From Yersinia massiliensis (GTDB lineage Bacteria; Pseudomonadota; Gammaproteobacteria; Enterobacterales; Enterobacteriaceae): a stretch of DNA of 57,277 nucleotides. A program made the position numbers and the translations under genes. This document shows, piece after piece, positions 35,804 to 43,342 of this stretch (positions within the stretch are counted from its first letter, which is position 1; each line of letters opens with the position of its first letter). The notes below the pieces were generated by a model. The model did no database searches, was not told the DNA's origin, and saw only the letters and a list, made by a program, of their open reading frames with translations. The stretch lies in assembly GCF_003048255.1 (NCBI RefSeq), contig NZ_CP028489.1, forward strand, positions 1-57,277. The letters run 5' to 3'.

Positions 35804-36172
35804 TTAGCTGGTTCTGGTATCGATTTTATTTTGTGCGGCCTCATGCCATTTTCTTATGATATAAGCCTGATGATCAGTAACAATAGCCGATACCCGTTCA
35901 TACCCTTCAGGAAGACTCCGAGGCATTTTTCCACCGGCTAACGCATCCAGAGAGTCTTGATCAAGATCGGTTGACTCCAAAAGGATAGGTAATGGAGTAT
36001 CTAAGGCATCAGCAATAGCCTCCATGACCTTTAACGATGGATTCGCCTTACCATTGGTGAGATCAGACAAAAATGAAATAGATACACCTGAAACTTCATG
36101 TAATTCACTTTTTGTCATTCCTCGTTCTTCTAAGATGCGAAGAATGTTAGTAAATAAGATAAGATTGTACAC
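35804..36172 (-). CDS. trbA: TrbA transcriptional repressor
   Basis: 122 residues (RP4 TrbA 120). An N-terminal Cro/C1-type helix-turn-helix ('MTKSELHEVSGVSISFLSDLTNGKANPSLKVMEAI') and a C-terminal 'SLPEGYERVSAIVTDHQAYIIRKW' domain that is also present in KorA of this plasmid, as is known for IncP TrbA and KorA. It represses transfer promoters. Its upstream region carries one KorB and one KorA operator. Confidence 0.9.
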   Translation of the reverse strand: MYNLILFTNILRILEERGMTKSELHEVSGVSISFLSDLTNGKANPSLKVMEAIADALDTPLPILLESTDLDQDSLDALAGGKMPRSLPEGYERVSAIVTDHQAYIIRKWHEAAQNKIDTRTS

Positions 36173-36205
36173 AGTTTACCGTTGCCTTATGGTTTCGGCA
36201 TGAAT

Positions 36206-36218
36206 TTTAGCCGCTAAA
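36206..36218. promoter_or_regulatory. KorB operator (OB) upstream of trbA
   Basis: Perfect TTTAGCSGCTAAA, 34 bases upstream of trbA. Confidence 0.88.
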
Positions 36219-36238
36219 GTTATTGATTTATGGAAATA

Positions 36239-36250
36239 GTTTAGCTAAAC
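36239..36250. promoter_or_regulatory. KorA operator (OA) upstream of trbA
   Basis: Perfect GTTTAGCTAAAC, the known IncP KorA site. Read on the minus strand its TAAACT could serve as -10, as at the korA promoter. In RP4 this is the trfA-trbA divergent promoter region; here the trfA side has been replaced. Confidence 0.88.
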
Positions 36251-36748
36251 TAATTCTTCAGTAAGCAAGTGGCATTGTTTATGAAGGCTAAAAAATTCCA
36301 GTTTTAAGAGTTTCTACTCGCGACACCGAAGCCAAGACCTTGCTTTTGGCATTTATCCCGCAGTTTTTAATATCGCCGTAAACCAAATTTGAATTAACGA
36401 TCATTGGCAGCAACGAGATAAAATACAATACATCCGCATAAAATATTGGGGAAAACTTACAAATTTCCCCAAAAAATCAACAAATCGGTATTGTCGAGCA
36501 GCTATCTAACGTCAGTACCTTGGTTTTCAAACTCCTATCGGTTAGTAAAGTGAAGGGTAATCATATAATGCACTGATTATCATGACCTTAGACTTATTCT
36601 GATTCTAGTCGGTTTTAAGATTTAACTTAACCTTATATCTATTAACAAATAAACGATTAGACAGCTTGAGTTGGGTAAGATTGCGCCGGACAAATGATAT
36701 AGAAAGGACTAAACTATAAGCATAGTCCTTACTTGAAGAGGTTGAATT
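36251..36748. other. Junction spacer between IncP trbA promoter and toxin-antitoxin module
   Basis: About 500 AT-rich bases with no convincing gene. It contains an inverted repeat, TTGGGGAAA (36446-36454) and TTTCCCCAA (36464-36472), with a 9-base loop. A candidate promoter TTGGGT-N18-TGATAT ends near 36700 and would serve the downstream toxin-antitoxin pair. Confidence 0.5.
36704..36730 (+). promoter_or_regulatory. Candidate operator of the zeta-type toxin-antitoxin pair
   Basis: Inverted repeat AAGGACTA (36704-36711) and TAGTCCTT (36723-36730), 11 bases apart, lies between the candidate -10 and the antitoxin ribosome site. Position fits autoregulation. Confidence 0.45.
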
Positions 36749-36970
36749 ATGAAGAAATCAATAATTGAACTTATAGGAAGAGAACACGCAAATACACTGA
36801 TGGCTGGCGCAGTGGTTAAAGCTGCTGCTGAAAATCAAGAGAGAGGATTACCTGAACCCGTCAAAGTGGATGGCGTTTGGTATCGCAAATTTCCTAATGG
36901 GAAGCTTGAGAAAATTGTAATGCCTGGTCGTGTCGTTGAAGCGAAAAAGAGGCGCGTACATACTGCATGA
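36749..36970 (+). CDS. Small antitoxin-like protein preceding zeta toxin
   Basis: 73 residues, ATG with GAGG upstream. 'AGAVVKAAAENQERGLPEPVKVDGVWYRKFPNGKLEKIV' is followed by a basic tail. Its stop overlaps the start of the toxin gene (ATGA), so the two are coupled. No DNA-binding fold is evident. Antitoxin role inferred from context. Confidence 0.65.
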   Translation: MKKSIIELIGREHANTLMAGAVVKAAAENQERGLPEPVKVDGVWYRKFPNGKLEKIVMPGRVVEAKKRRVHTA

Positions 36971-37878
36971 GTGAAGATTCTAATTTACCAGGGCTACGGA
37001 TGGTAGTCTTGGCTGGGCCGAATGGTTCAGGGAAAAGCACTGTAACTGATGGATTAAAGCTTTCCCAAAAATTCCCCCCTCTTTATATCAACGCTGATGA
37101 TATTTCTAAAAATGAGTTAGGCCATATCCCCGATGCTAACAGTCGTAACATGGCTGCTGCTAAATTGGCAGAAGAACGGCGAAAAACTGCTTTAAAAAAT
37201 GGTGAAGCTTTTGCATTTGAAACCGTCATGTCTACGCCAGGAAAGATTGCTCTTTTTGATGAAGCGAGATCACTCGGTTTCAGCGTTGATTTAATTTTCG
37301 TTACAACCAACGATCCAATGATCAATTTTGTTCGCGTTGAAAACAGGGTGCAGCTCGGTGGCCATGCAGTTCCGGAAGAAAAGATTTTTGAACGTTATGC
37401 GCGAACCATGCAGCTATTGCCCAGCGCAATTGAAAAGGCTGACACCGCAGAGGTTTATGATAACAGCGAGAATGGCATACTCCCTCAGCTGATTGCAGCT
37501 AAGAAAGATTCGATAATTGAATACTCAGAACCTATATCTGATTGGGTAAAAGAATGTTTAATTAGCATATGCAATGAGCGATGTTCTTCTCGGGAACGTT
37601 TGATAACTGAATTAAAAGTGCTAGATCCCGATGCAGAGATATTAGACGCGAATATTGGAAACAATAAATGTTATAGCGGCCTTATTGTTGGTATAACAGA
37701 CTTTCATGTAATGCAGCGACTTAATACAAACCCCAAACAATATTTACTCCATGATAAAGCTCTCTGCGCCCCGCGAACTTATGAAGTTAAAAAGTCTTCG
37801 GTTGTTTCTTATGCTTTTGGCGCTGACGGTAAGCATAAATTACTATCCCCTAAAAAAAGTCATGGAAAATCGTTATAA
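36967..37878 (+). CDS. Zeta-toxin-family kinase
   Basis: 303 residues. P-loop 'VLAGPNGSGKSTVTDGL' (about 14-30), then 'YINADDISKNEL', and 'AFAFETVMSTPGKIALFDEARSLGFSVDLIFVTT', all typical of zeta/PezT-like kinases, which phosphorylate a UDP-sugar precursor of the cell wall. The C-terminal ~100 residues are not recognised. With the coupled small gene upstream it forms a likely maintenance module. Confidence 0.8.
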   Translation: MSEDSNLPGLRMVVLAGPNGSGKSTVTDGLKLSQKFPPLYINADDISKNELGHIPDANSRNMAAAKLAEERRKTALKNGEAFAFETVMSTPGKIALFDEARSLGFSVDLIFVTTNDPMINFVRVENRVQLGGHAVPEEKIFERYARTMQLLPSAIEKADTAEVYDNSENGILPQLIAAKKDSIIEYSEPISDWVKECLISICNERCSSRERLITELKVLDPDAEILDANIGNNKCYSGLIVGITDFHVMQRLNTNPKQYLLHDKALCAPRTYEVKKSSVVSYAFGADGKHKLLSPKKSHGKSL

Positions 37879-37904
37879 CTGTCTGGTTCAATAAGTTAGG
37901 AATT

Positions 37905-37927
37905 AGCTCACTCCTGTGAGCTTTTTT
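37905..37927 (+). terminator. Rho-independent terminator after zeta toxin gene
   Basis: A 7-bp stem AGCTCAC/GTGAGCT with a TCCT loop is followed by a run of T. Confidence 0.8.
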
Positions 37928-37960
37928 GTTGAAAAATCGATTGAAATAAGGCTAAAAAGT

Positions 37961-38040
37961 TCGTAATTGCGTCGCGCTTTTTTCGTAGTTGCGTCGCGTT
38001 TTTTCGTAGTTGCGTCGCGTTTTTTCGTAGTTGCATCGCG
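37961..38040. repeat. Iteron-like array, four copies
   Basis: Four copies of the 16-base core TCGTAGTTGCGTCGCG begin at 37961, 37983, 38004 and 38025, with single substitutions in the first and last. The period is 21-22 bases (two helical turns), and T runs separate the copies. This is typical of iterons or a partition centromere. No neighbouring protein is an evident partner: RepA is of the non-iteron IncFII type, and KorB uses a different site. Confidence 0.85.
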
Positions 38041-38302
38041 CTCTGTATTTTGTAACCCGCATGTAGCCTGCTTTCCAGAGCAGCGAAATGTCCTCTACCT
38101 TATTTCTACCAATAACTACCCTGACTTAGAGAAAAATCAGGGATAACAAACACAGGTTTTAGAGTGAGAGTGGCGAGCAAAATCCAGGTTCAAAACGTTT
38201 TACGCCAGAGAAAGGCGCTATGCATAAATCATTATACCTATTGCTCCCTAAATCCCACTTTCTGACAGCATTTCGTTTCGTCCGGAGACTAATCTGAGTC
38301 AT
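38041..38302. other. Spacer without evident genes
   Basis: About 260 bases between the iteron-like array and repeat copy C. I see no gene, RNA or clear regulatory site in it. Confidence 0.5.
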
Positions 38303-38527
38303 GTTCTGCTGGCAATCGGTGTTGGCCAGCTGCGGCGCCGGCCGCAATTATGATAGCAATTGCATGTGGTAACGTTTGCAAGCAATTTAACACCAGGTAA
38401 TCAGATGAAGAGGCTCCAACTGCCAGCATTACTGTGTCTCGATGTCCACAGTAGGTCGCAGAAATGCCAGCATTTCCTCTTAAGGCGGTTCCGGCGCAAC
38501 CCCTTAAAGCTTTTCCTTTGGCGTAAA
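38303..38527 (+). repeat. Repeat copy C
   Basis: Third member of the family at 3015-3147 and 9814-10055, in the same orientation as copy A. It shares 'ctgctggcaatcggtg', 'ccaggtaatcag', 'ctgccagcatta' and 'gcagaaatgccagcattt' with copy B in the same order. It lies in the replicon region, far from the accessory island. Confidence 0.8.
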
Positions 38528-38561
38528 CTCCGTAAATCCAAGAGCAAATGTGGACGCAATA

Positions 38562-38751
38562 GATCAAAATGTAGATCTTGATCTGTTTTTTGTAATTTTA
38601 TGGGATCATTATTTTGATGGTTTTTTGTGAGAGAGCATAAGTAAAAACATGCTGTTATGCTGTCAATTCTGAGGCGGGTACGAGTAAGAAATGCAAGGGA
38701 TTGATAGCAGACCTAGATCCTTAACTCGATCCATACGATCAGTTTACGATC
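38562..38751. promoter_or_regulatory. Cluster of eight GATC sites
   Basis: GATC occurs at 38562, 38574, 38580, 38604, 38716, 38728, 38737 and 38748, in two groups of four with spacings of about 6-24 bases. The second group directly precedes the -35 of the relB-like promoter. Dam methylation could affect that promoter or origin function. Role inferred. Confidence 0.4.
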
Positions 38752-38760
38752 TGATGGTAG

Positions 38761-38788
38761 TTGAAAATAGTTTTAAGTAGTCTATAGT
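38761..38788 (+). promoter_or_regulatory. Promoter of the RelBE/ParDE-type module
   Basis: TTGAAA and TATAGT are 16 bases apart, with AAGGAGG and ATG following at 38809-38825. Confidence 0.65.
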
Positions 38789-38822
38789 ACAAGAGTCCAT
38801 CGAGCGATAAGGAGGACATACT

Positions 38823-39113
38823 ATGAAGACCTCTTCCAATACACCTGTATCAGTCAAGATTGAGCCAACTATTAAGGCTCGTATGGAACGTTTGGGTGAA
38901 AGCCGTGAACGTACTATGCACTGGCTAGTTACAGATGCTATCAAGAAGTATGTTGAACATGAAGAGAAAAGAGAAGAGTTAAAAGAGGCCGCTCATAAAG
39001 CTTGGCTATCCTTCCAAGAAACTGGCTTGCATGTTTCATCTGAAGAGGCCAATGAATGGCTCACCAGTTTGTCGGAGGGGCATTATAAGGAACCTCCTAA
39101 GTGCCACGTCTGA
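38823..39113 (+). CDS. Ribbon-helix-helix antitoxin
   Basis: 96 residues with strong AAGGAGG site. 'PVSVKIEPTIKARMERLGESRERTMHWLVTDAIKKYVEHEEK' is a CopG/RHH DNA-binding domain; the C-terminal half is the toxin-neutralising helix region. It overlaps the toxin gene by 13 bases. Confidence 0.85.
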   Translation: MKTSSNTPVSVKIEPTIKARMERLGESRERTMHWLVTDAIKKYVEHEEKREELKEAAHKAWLSFQETGLHVSSEEANEWLTSLSEGHYKEPPKCHV

Positions 39114-39403
39114 TTTGGACTCAGGAGGCGATACAAGATGTAGATCGCCTCTATAAATTTTTAGCAGAGAAGAATGTAGAAGCTGCAAGAAAAGCAGCAA
39201 AAGTAATTTTAGATGAAACTACTAAAATTGAGGCATTTCCTGAAATTGGACGACCCGCTGAGTTTATAAATGTGTATTGCAGAGAGTTGTTAGTGCCGTT
39301 CGGTGTAAGTGGATATGTAGTGTTGTACCGATATGATGGCCAACTAACCACTATCTTAGCTGTAAAACATCAGTTTGAAGCGGGGTATCTGCCAGAGTTT
39401 TAA
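39101..39403 (+). CDS. RelE/ParE-family toxin
   Basis: 100 residues. 'RLIWTQEAIQDVDRLYKFLAEKN...AARKAAKVILDET', 'FPEIGRPAEFINVYCRELLVPFGVSGYVVLYRYDGQLTTILAVKHQFEAGY' is the full RelE/ParE pattern. It is either an mRNA interferase or a gyrase poison. The module sits directly before the replication control region, a common place for such modules in IncL/M-like plasmids. Confidence 0.88.
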   Translation: MPRLIWTQEAIQDVDRLYKFLAEKNVEAARKAAKVILDETTKIEAFPEIGRPAEFINVYCRELLVPFGVSGYVVLYRYDGQLTTILAVKHQFEAGYLPEF

Positions 39404-39539
39404 AAGCACTACAGTGATTGTATGAAAATGAATCAAACGTTGTTTTTAAAAGAATTTCACGGATAAAAATTAATCAACGGATACGATCACAACGGATATA
39501 GCGATAGTAAGTTGGAGACAAAATGAGTATTATCAGTCT

Positions 39540-39620
39540 CCAGAAAAGGCAAACCCCCCGATTTCTAGCTATCAACTTGGCGGAAGGTGACTAGACATCG
39601 AGGGGTTAGGTATAAACCTA
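39540..39620 (-). ncRNA. Antisense RNA controlling RepA synthesis
   Basis: A minus-strand promoter (39627-39654) would start an RNA near 39620 running through a large stem-loop, AACCCCCCGAT (39552-39562) and ATCGAGGGGTT (39597-39607), with inner stem and loop containing TTGGCGG (39577-39583). The UUGGCG-type loop is the kissing-loop motif of IncI/IncB/IncL-M control RNAs. On the sense strand TGGC could pair with GCCA (39664-39667) just before repA to form the activator pseudoknot. Boundaries are approximate. Confidence 0.65.
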
Positions 39621-39626
39621 TGAAGG

Positions 39627-39654
39627 ATTATAACGCATGTTTGCTCTAAAACAA
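39627..39654 (-). promoter_or_regulatory. Promoter of the replication-control antisense RNA
   Basis: On the minus strand, TTGTTT and a perfect TATAAT are 16 bases apart, directed into the stem-loop at 39552-39607. Confidence 0.7.
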
Positions 39655-39690
39655 CCCCATTCTGCCATAAGCACAGGATTAGGTGCATAG
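39637..39690 (+). CDS. Leader peptide coupled to repA
   Basis: 17 codons (MFALKQPHSAISTGLGA) ending TAG at 39688-39690, 8 bases inside the repA start. Leader translation through the control region unfolds the structure that hides the repA ribosome site in IncFII/IncL-M-type replicons. An upstream stop prevents a longer in-frame leader. A different 9-codon frame from 39620 also exists. Confidence 0.55.
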   Translation: MFALKQPHSAISTGLGA

Positions 39691-40720
39691 ACAGAATTCA
39701 CCAAGCATCTTTAACGATGCACAACTTATTCACACACAAGAGAAAACTCGGCGCGGAGAAGCTAATGCTCTTCGTAAAGGGGTATCTAAGATCCATCGAC
39801 GCTATACACCCGTATTTAATGACTCAGTTCCTCGTGGAGCTGCTGGTCAAGTAGTCGCACGTATGCGTAATCATGATTGGAAGCGTAACCAGGCATTATG
39901 CGAACTCCGAAAATCGGGCTATACCCCATTTAAGAAACGAACTGACCCTAATTTCGTTCCTAAGCCTATGCGCATAACGCCAAGAAGCGAATGCAGAGAA
40001 GCATTAACAGCTCTATCACTTGCATTGGCTGCAAACTGTAACTATGACCCTACGGCTGAGTACCCTTTTGAAGTGATGTGCTCTATTGAGGATTTGGCTC
40101 GGAGCATGGGGGTGTTACATGTTTATGAGGATGGCCGTAAGGCTTACGATATTTTACTCAATGCTTTATCGGTCATTGAACAATTGAATTATTGTGTTGT
40201 TCACCGCGAAATTGATCCTGATGTTGGCCAATACAAGCCGATCAGAATGTGGTTAACCCCAGAGTTCTTCTTGTCTCGGGGTTTCCAGATGGATGAGGTT
40301 CGGGAGTTATTAAATAAATACCGGCAATGGGCCATAAAAAATGGCTTGAGTGAAAGCCTCAAGAAGAAGTATCAAAGACATTTATTGCGTATGGCTAGGT
40401 TGGGTATCGATATTGAAAGACGGTACTCACTAAAAAATCTATTACGTAAAATTAAACGTCAGGTTGTTAGTGCTGATTTACAAGATGAGAAAAAAGCGGC
40501 TGTTGTCGATATTGGCCAATACCTTGATAAACTGGCTAAAGCGCCTAAAAAAATAAAGAAAGCATCTTTAACACCGTATGAAACTGCATACCAGAGGTGG
40601 GCTGAGTCTATGCCTAGATCTGACATTTATAGAATGAAATGGGCAATAGAAAAGGAATATCCAGATCTCAGAGGAGAGGCATACTATAAACTCCTGTTAG
40701 AACGAGCTGGAGCCATCTAA
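39683..40720 (+). CDS. repA: RepA replication initiator, IncFII/IncL-M family
   Basis: 345 residues from GTG with AGGA 4 bases upstream, overlapping the leader stop. It begins 'HRQNSPSIFNDAQLIHT' and contains 'NFVPKPMRITPRSECREALTALSLALAANCNYDP', 'EYPFEVMCSIEDLARSMGVLHVYEDGRKAYD' and 'LKNLLRKIKRQVV', typical of IncFII_repA-family initiators of the IncL/M branch. It replaces TrfA of the IncP backbone. Expression should be limited by antisense RNA and pseudoknot formation upstream. Confidence 0.87.
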   Translation: MHRQNSPSIFNDAQLIHTQEKTRRGEANALRKGVSKIHRRYTPVFNDSVPRGAAGQVVARMRNHDWKRNQALCELRKSGYTPFKKRTDPNFVPKPMRITPRSECREALTALSLALAANCNYDPTAEYPFEVMCSIEDLARSMGVLHVYEDGRKAYDILLNALSVIEQLNYCVVHREIDPDVGQYKPIRMWLTPEFFLSRGFQMDEVRELLNKYRQWAIKNGLSESLKKKYQRHLLRMARLGIDIERRYSLKNLLRKIKRQVVSADLQDEKKAAVVDIGQYLDKLAKAPKKIKKASLTPYETAYQRWAESMPRSDIYRMKWAIEKEYPDLRGEAYYKLLLERAGAI

Positions 40721-41019
40721 GAGCCACAAACCTCTCCTTCCTATACATAGTGACCGCGATAATTCGCGGTGCTTCTGCTGTCTCGTATAAGCAAATTCAG
40801 CCAATTTAGGCGATCTAACAAATCATAATAAGGCAATAAAGAGGTTGGTTGTCTCTAAAAATGCAGACATTTGGCCAAGAATTCGCTAATGGGTGACTTT
40901 TAATCAATTAACTTCGAACTATGCCCTCCATATATAGTTAATTTCGAACGTTAATCCATAACTAAACATGTCCTTAACAGGAGGTAGAAAGCACAGAGCT
41001 TTCGTACCTCAGCTCTAAA

Positions 41020-41137
41020 GTACCTCCCTCCGCTTCGCTACGGGCATACAAATCACATAGCTATAATCAAACTTAATAACAACCATCAGCAATAACGCTA
41101 AAAGATATTGGTACCTCCTTCCGCTTCGCTCCAGGCA
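41020..41137 (+). repeat. Pair of 27-bp direct repeats in putative oriV region
   Basis: GTACCTCC(C/T)TCCGCTTCGCT(A/C)C(G/A)GGCA occurs at 41020-41046 and 41111-41137. Function unknown; possible initiator or host-factor site. Confidence 0.7.
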
Positions 41138-41579
41138 ATAGATCACAGCCAGCCAATTATTTATGAACTCAGTATCTCATCGCTGTAACTATCTTTTGTC
41201 TTCGACCATTAAACAAAGTCATTGCTTTTATTACTGTAGCTTCGCAAAAACACGCTTTGCAGGAGGGGGGGGTTTTAGGGGATATGATCTAACGCAGGGT
41301 TTCGGAGGCAATTAACTTCCCCGAGCATATGAAACTATCTTTGCCTCCTTCCACGCGCATAACAAAGAAAAATGATGTTTTACGCCAAAATAGAAGATTA
41401 GTATCAATATAGTGTCATTGCTTATAATTAATACGGTTTTTTTTTATTTTAGTATCATTTTTGCAATCATTTGTTGTTTTTAATACTCAAAATTTTTATT
41501 TTTTGGCCTCATTTTAATCATAATCGATTGTTTTTTACACTTATTGTGGTAATCTATTAGATAGAGATGTTGATTAAAT

Positions 41580-41592
41580 TTTAGCGGCTAAA
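41580..41592. promoter_or_regulatory. KorB operator (OB) upstream of kleE
   Basis: Perfect TTTAGCSGCTAAA at the start of the kle transcription unit, as in IncP plasmids. Confidence 0.88.
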
Positions 41593-41633
41593 AAATGATA
41601 GATTTAAGTCGGAGTGTGAGAGTTGTTGAAGGG

Positions 41634-41659
41634 AACGCCCTGGAGTTAACCAGGGCGTT
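41634..41659 (+). promoter_or_regulatory. Strong hairpin in kleE leader
   Basis: Perfect 10-bp stem AACGCCCTGG/CCAGGGCGTT with a 6-base loop, about 100 bases upstream of kleE and not followed by a T run. It could stabilise or attenuate the transcript, or mark the end of a lost gene. Confidence 0.45.
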
Positions 41660-41757
41660 TGGCCTGAATGCTGTCACATCCAAGCCCAAACTTAGGCGCG
41701 GAGTGCGTCAAAGCTTGTAGGATGTATTGAACATGCTACAGCATTAGGGGTCAAGTT

Positions 41758-42075
41758 ATGTCTAATATTTATAAATTTCCAGCGACGCAACAAACTGATA
41801 AAAATACGACGCCAATCAGTAACGTATTAGCTAAAAAGCAAAATTCATTTTTTGATAGCATTGTCAAAATTATATGGCTTTTTACTGTTATTTGTTGGCC
41901 TGTCGCTCGATGGATACTCGCAATTGACGTAGCTTTTCAGTTTTCACGTATGCTATGGCACTGGAACACTCAGGGAACTTATGCAGGATGGACATTCCTG
42001 ATTCATTTCTCTGTATTAGTCGTTCTCACTTTTTTTGTGAACAATTTTAAACCTAAAAAAATGAAAACTAGATGA
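41758..42075 (+). CDS. kleE: KleE-like membrane protein
   Basis: 105 residues (RP4 KleE about 109). 'MSNIYKFPA' at the start, two hydrophobic helices (about 34-58 and 76-96), and the conserved central 'IDVAFQFSRMLWHWNTQGTYAGWTFL' region of KleE. Its cell function is poorly understood in IncP plasmids. It is the only kle gene retained. A terminator follows. Confidence 0.85.
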   Translation: MSNIYKFPATQQTDKNTTPISNVLAKKQNSFFDSIVKIIWLFTVICWPVARWILAIDVAFQFSRMLWHWNTQGTYAGWTFLIHFSVLVVLTFFVNNFKPKKMKTR

Positions 42076-42097
42076 TTAGTGCTAAATTTTTAGAATT

Positions 42098-42120
42098 CCC
42101 GCTTAGGCGGGTTTTTTTTT
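42098..42120 (+). terminator. Rho-independent terminator after kleE
   Basis: CCCGC-TTAG-GCGGG stem-loop followed by nine T. Confidence 0.85.
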
Positions 42121-42155
42121 ACCTAAACAATAGTAAATTAGTGCGGCAAGAAAAT

Positions 42156-42168
42156 TTTAGCGGCTAAA
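42156..42168. promoter_or_regulatory. KorB operator (OB) at the korA/incC/korB promoter
   Basis: Perfect TTTAGCSGCTAAA just upstream of the -35 of the central control operon, the same arrangement as in IncP plasmids, where KorB represses with KorA. Confidence 0.9.
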
Positions 42169-42172
42169 ATGA

Positions 42173-42201
42173 TTGAATTAGGCACTTAGTTTAGCTAAAC
42201 T
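42173..42201 (+). promoter_or_regulatory. Promoter of the korA-incC-korB operon
   Basis: TTGAAT (42173-42178) and TAAACT (42196-42201) are 17 bases apart. The -10 overlaps the KorA operator, as at IncP KorA-controlled promoters. Confidence 0.8.
42189..42200. promoter_or_regulatory. KorA operator (OA) at the korA promoter
   Basis: Perfect GTTTAGCTAAAC overlapping the -10 hexamer. Confidence 0.9.
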
Positions 42202-42256
42202 TATTGCATCGTTAGCGGCTGTCACCGCTATTTTAATTTCAGGCGCGGAGAAATAT

Positions 42257-43342
42257 ATGGGTAATGTCCATGAAAAAACGGCTCTCGAAAGCCGAGTTCC
42301 AGGCAGCCATAAAAGACTTGGATGTGGGCCAACAAACCATCGATATAGCAAATGGTGTATTGGTCGAGGGGAAGCCGCAAGCAACGTTTGTAGCGATGCT
42401 GGGGCTTTCCCGAGGGGCAGTATCTCAAGCAGTGAATCGTGTCTGGATAGCACATCAGGAGAAAAATCTGCCGGAGGGATACGAAAGGGTTACAGCGATA
42501 CTTCCGGAACCAAAAGCATTCATAGTCAAGAAATGGGCCGAGGAAACAGCAAAAAAACTGGATGGCAAAAAATGAAAACATTGGTTGTTGCTCAACAAAA
42601 AGGCGGGGTTGGTAAAACTTCAACATTAGTTCATATCGCTTATGACTTTTTTGAACGTGGTTTAAAAGTTGCTGTAATCGATTTAGATACTCAGGGTAAC
42701 GCAAGTTTCACACTTAAAGAGTATGAAAGCGGGTACTTAGCAAGTCAGATGTTTGAGGAATCAATTAAAGACTTTCACTCAGTATTTAGCCAATTACCTG
42801 ATGGGCCATTATTAAGTTTGATAAAGTCAGACCCTGTTCTTGCCAATATGGAGAGTAAGCCGGTTGCTGATGTTGTTGCTAATTTCAAAGCTAAAATAGC
42901 TGCACTGTCTGATTGCGGTTTTGATGTTGTTCTTATCGATACTGCTCCTTCCCTTGGAGTCAGTCTTGCAACCGCTTTATATGCCTCTGATTACGTTGTG
43001 TCCCCTATTGAATTAGAGGCTTACAGTATTCAAGGTATAGGGAAAATGGTTACTACGATCATCAACGTGCGACAATTTAACCCATCATTAAACTTTCTAG
43101 GAATGGTGCCAAGTAAAGTTGATGGACGTAACCCACGTCACGGCCAACATTTAGCTGAACTGAAAGAAGCCTATCCTCAATTGATGATCCCCGCAGCTAT
43201 CGGTCTACGCAGTAGCATTGCTGATGCTCTAGCAACAGGTGTCCCTGTTTGGAAAATCAAAAAAACGGCTGCTAGAAAAGCAGCAAAAGAAGTTCGTGAG
43301 TTAGCTAAATATATTTTTGAAAAGATGGAGATTGCAGAATGA
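42257..43342 (+). CDS. incC: IncC partition ATPase (ParA family)
   Basis: 361 residues, ATG with GGAG 6 bases upstream; the long form contains korA in another frame, exactly as in RP4 (IncC1 about 364). A short form starts at 42572 ('MKTLVVAQQKGGVGKTS', 256 residues; RP4 IncC2 about 259), with ATGA overlapping the korA stop. The deviant Walker A is KGGVGKT; 'VLIDTAPSLGVSLATALYASDYVVSPIELEAYSI' follows. With KorB it segregates the plasmid and strengthens KorB repression. Confidence 0.93.
   Translation: MGNVHEKTALESRVPGSHKRLGCGPTNHRYSKWCIGRGEAASNVCSDAGAFPRGSISSSESCLDSTSGEKSAGGIRKGYSDTSGTKSIHSQEMGRGNSKKTGWQKMKTLVVAQQKGGVGKTSTLVHIAYDFFERGLKVAVIDLDTQGNASFTLKEYESGYLASQMFEESIKDFHSVFSQLPDGPLLSLIKSDPVLANMESKPVADVVANFKAKIAALSDCGFDVVLIDTAPSLGVSLATALYASDYVVSPIELEAYSIQGIGKMVTTIINVRQFNPSLNFLGMVPSKVDGRNPRHGQHLAELKEAYPQLMIPAAIGLRSSIADALATGVPVWKIKKTAARKAAKEVRELAKYIFEKMEIAE
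42270..42575 (+). CDS. korA: KorA global transcriptional repressor
   Basis: 101 residues from 'MKKRLSKAEFQAAIK' (RP4 KorA 101). Helix-turn-helix 'TFVAMLGLSRGAVSQAVNRVW' and C-terminal 'NLPEGYERVTAILPEPKAFIVKKW', shared with TrbA. Nested in the incC frame. It binds GTTTAGCTAAAC, present perfectly twice on this plasmid. An ATG two codons upstream (42264) is possible. Confidence 0.94.
   Translation: MKKRLSKAEFQAAIKDLDVGQQTIDIANGVLVEGKPQATFVAMLGLSRGAVSQAVNRVWIAHQEKNLPEGYERVTAILPEPKAFIVKKWAEETAKKLDGKK

Larger units (their letters stand above)
40721..41757. other. Non-coding region after repA; probable oriV plus kle promoter
   Basis: About 1 kb without a convincing gene. It holds a hairpin ACCGCGA-TAAT-TCGCGGT (40753-40770), two 27-bp direct repeats (41020-41046 and 41111-41137, differing at 3 positions), a G8 run near 41270, and a very AT-rich stretch from about 41380 to 41580. 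IncFII/IncL-M replicons start replication just after repA, so oriV likely lies here. No perfect DnaA box was found by eye. Confidence 0.5.

Noticed and set aside
36446..36472. TTGGGGAAA/TTTCCCCAA hairpin as a terminator
   Set aside because: The tail on the plus strand is A-rich, not T-rich, and no gene ends upstream; function unclear.
37961..38040. CRISPR array
   Set aside because: The spacers are only 5-6 T-rich bases and the period is 21-22 bp; this is iteron-like, not repeat-spacer.
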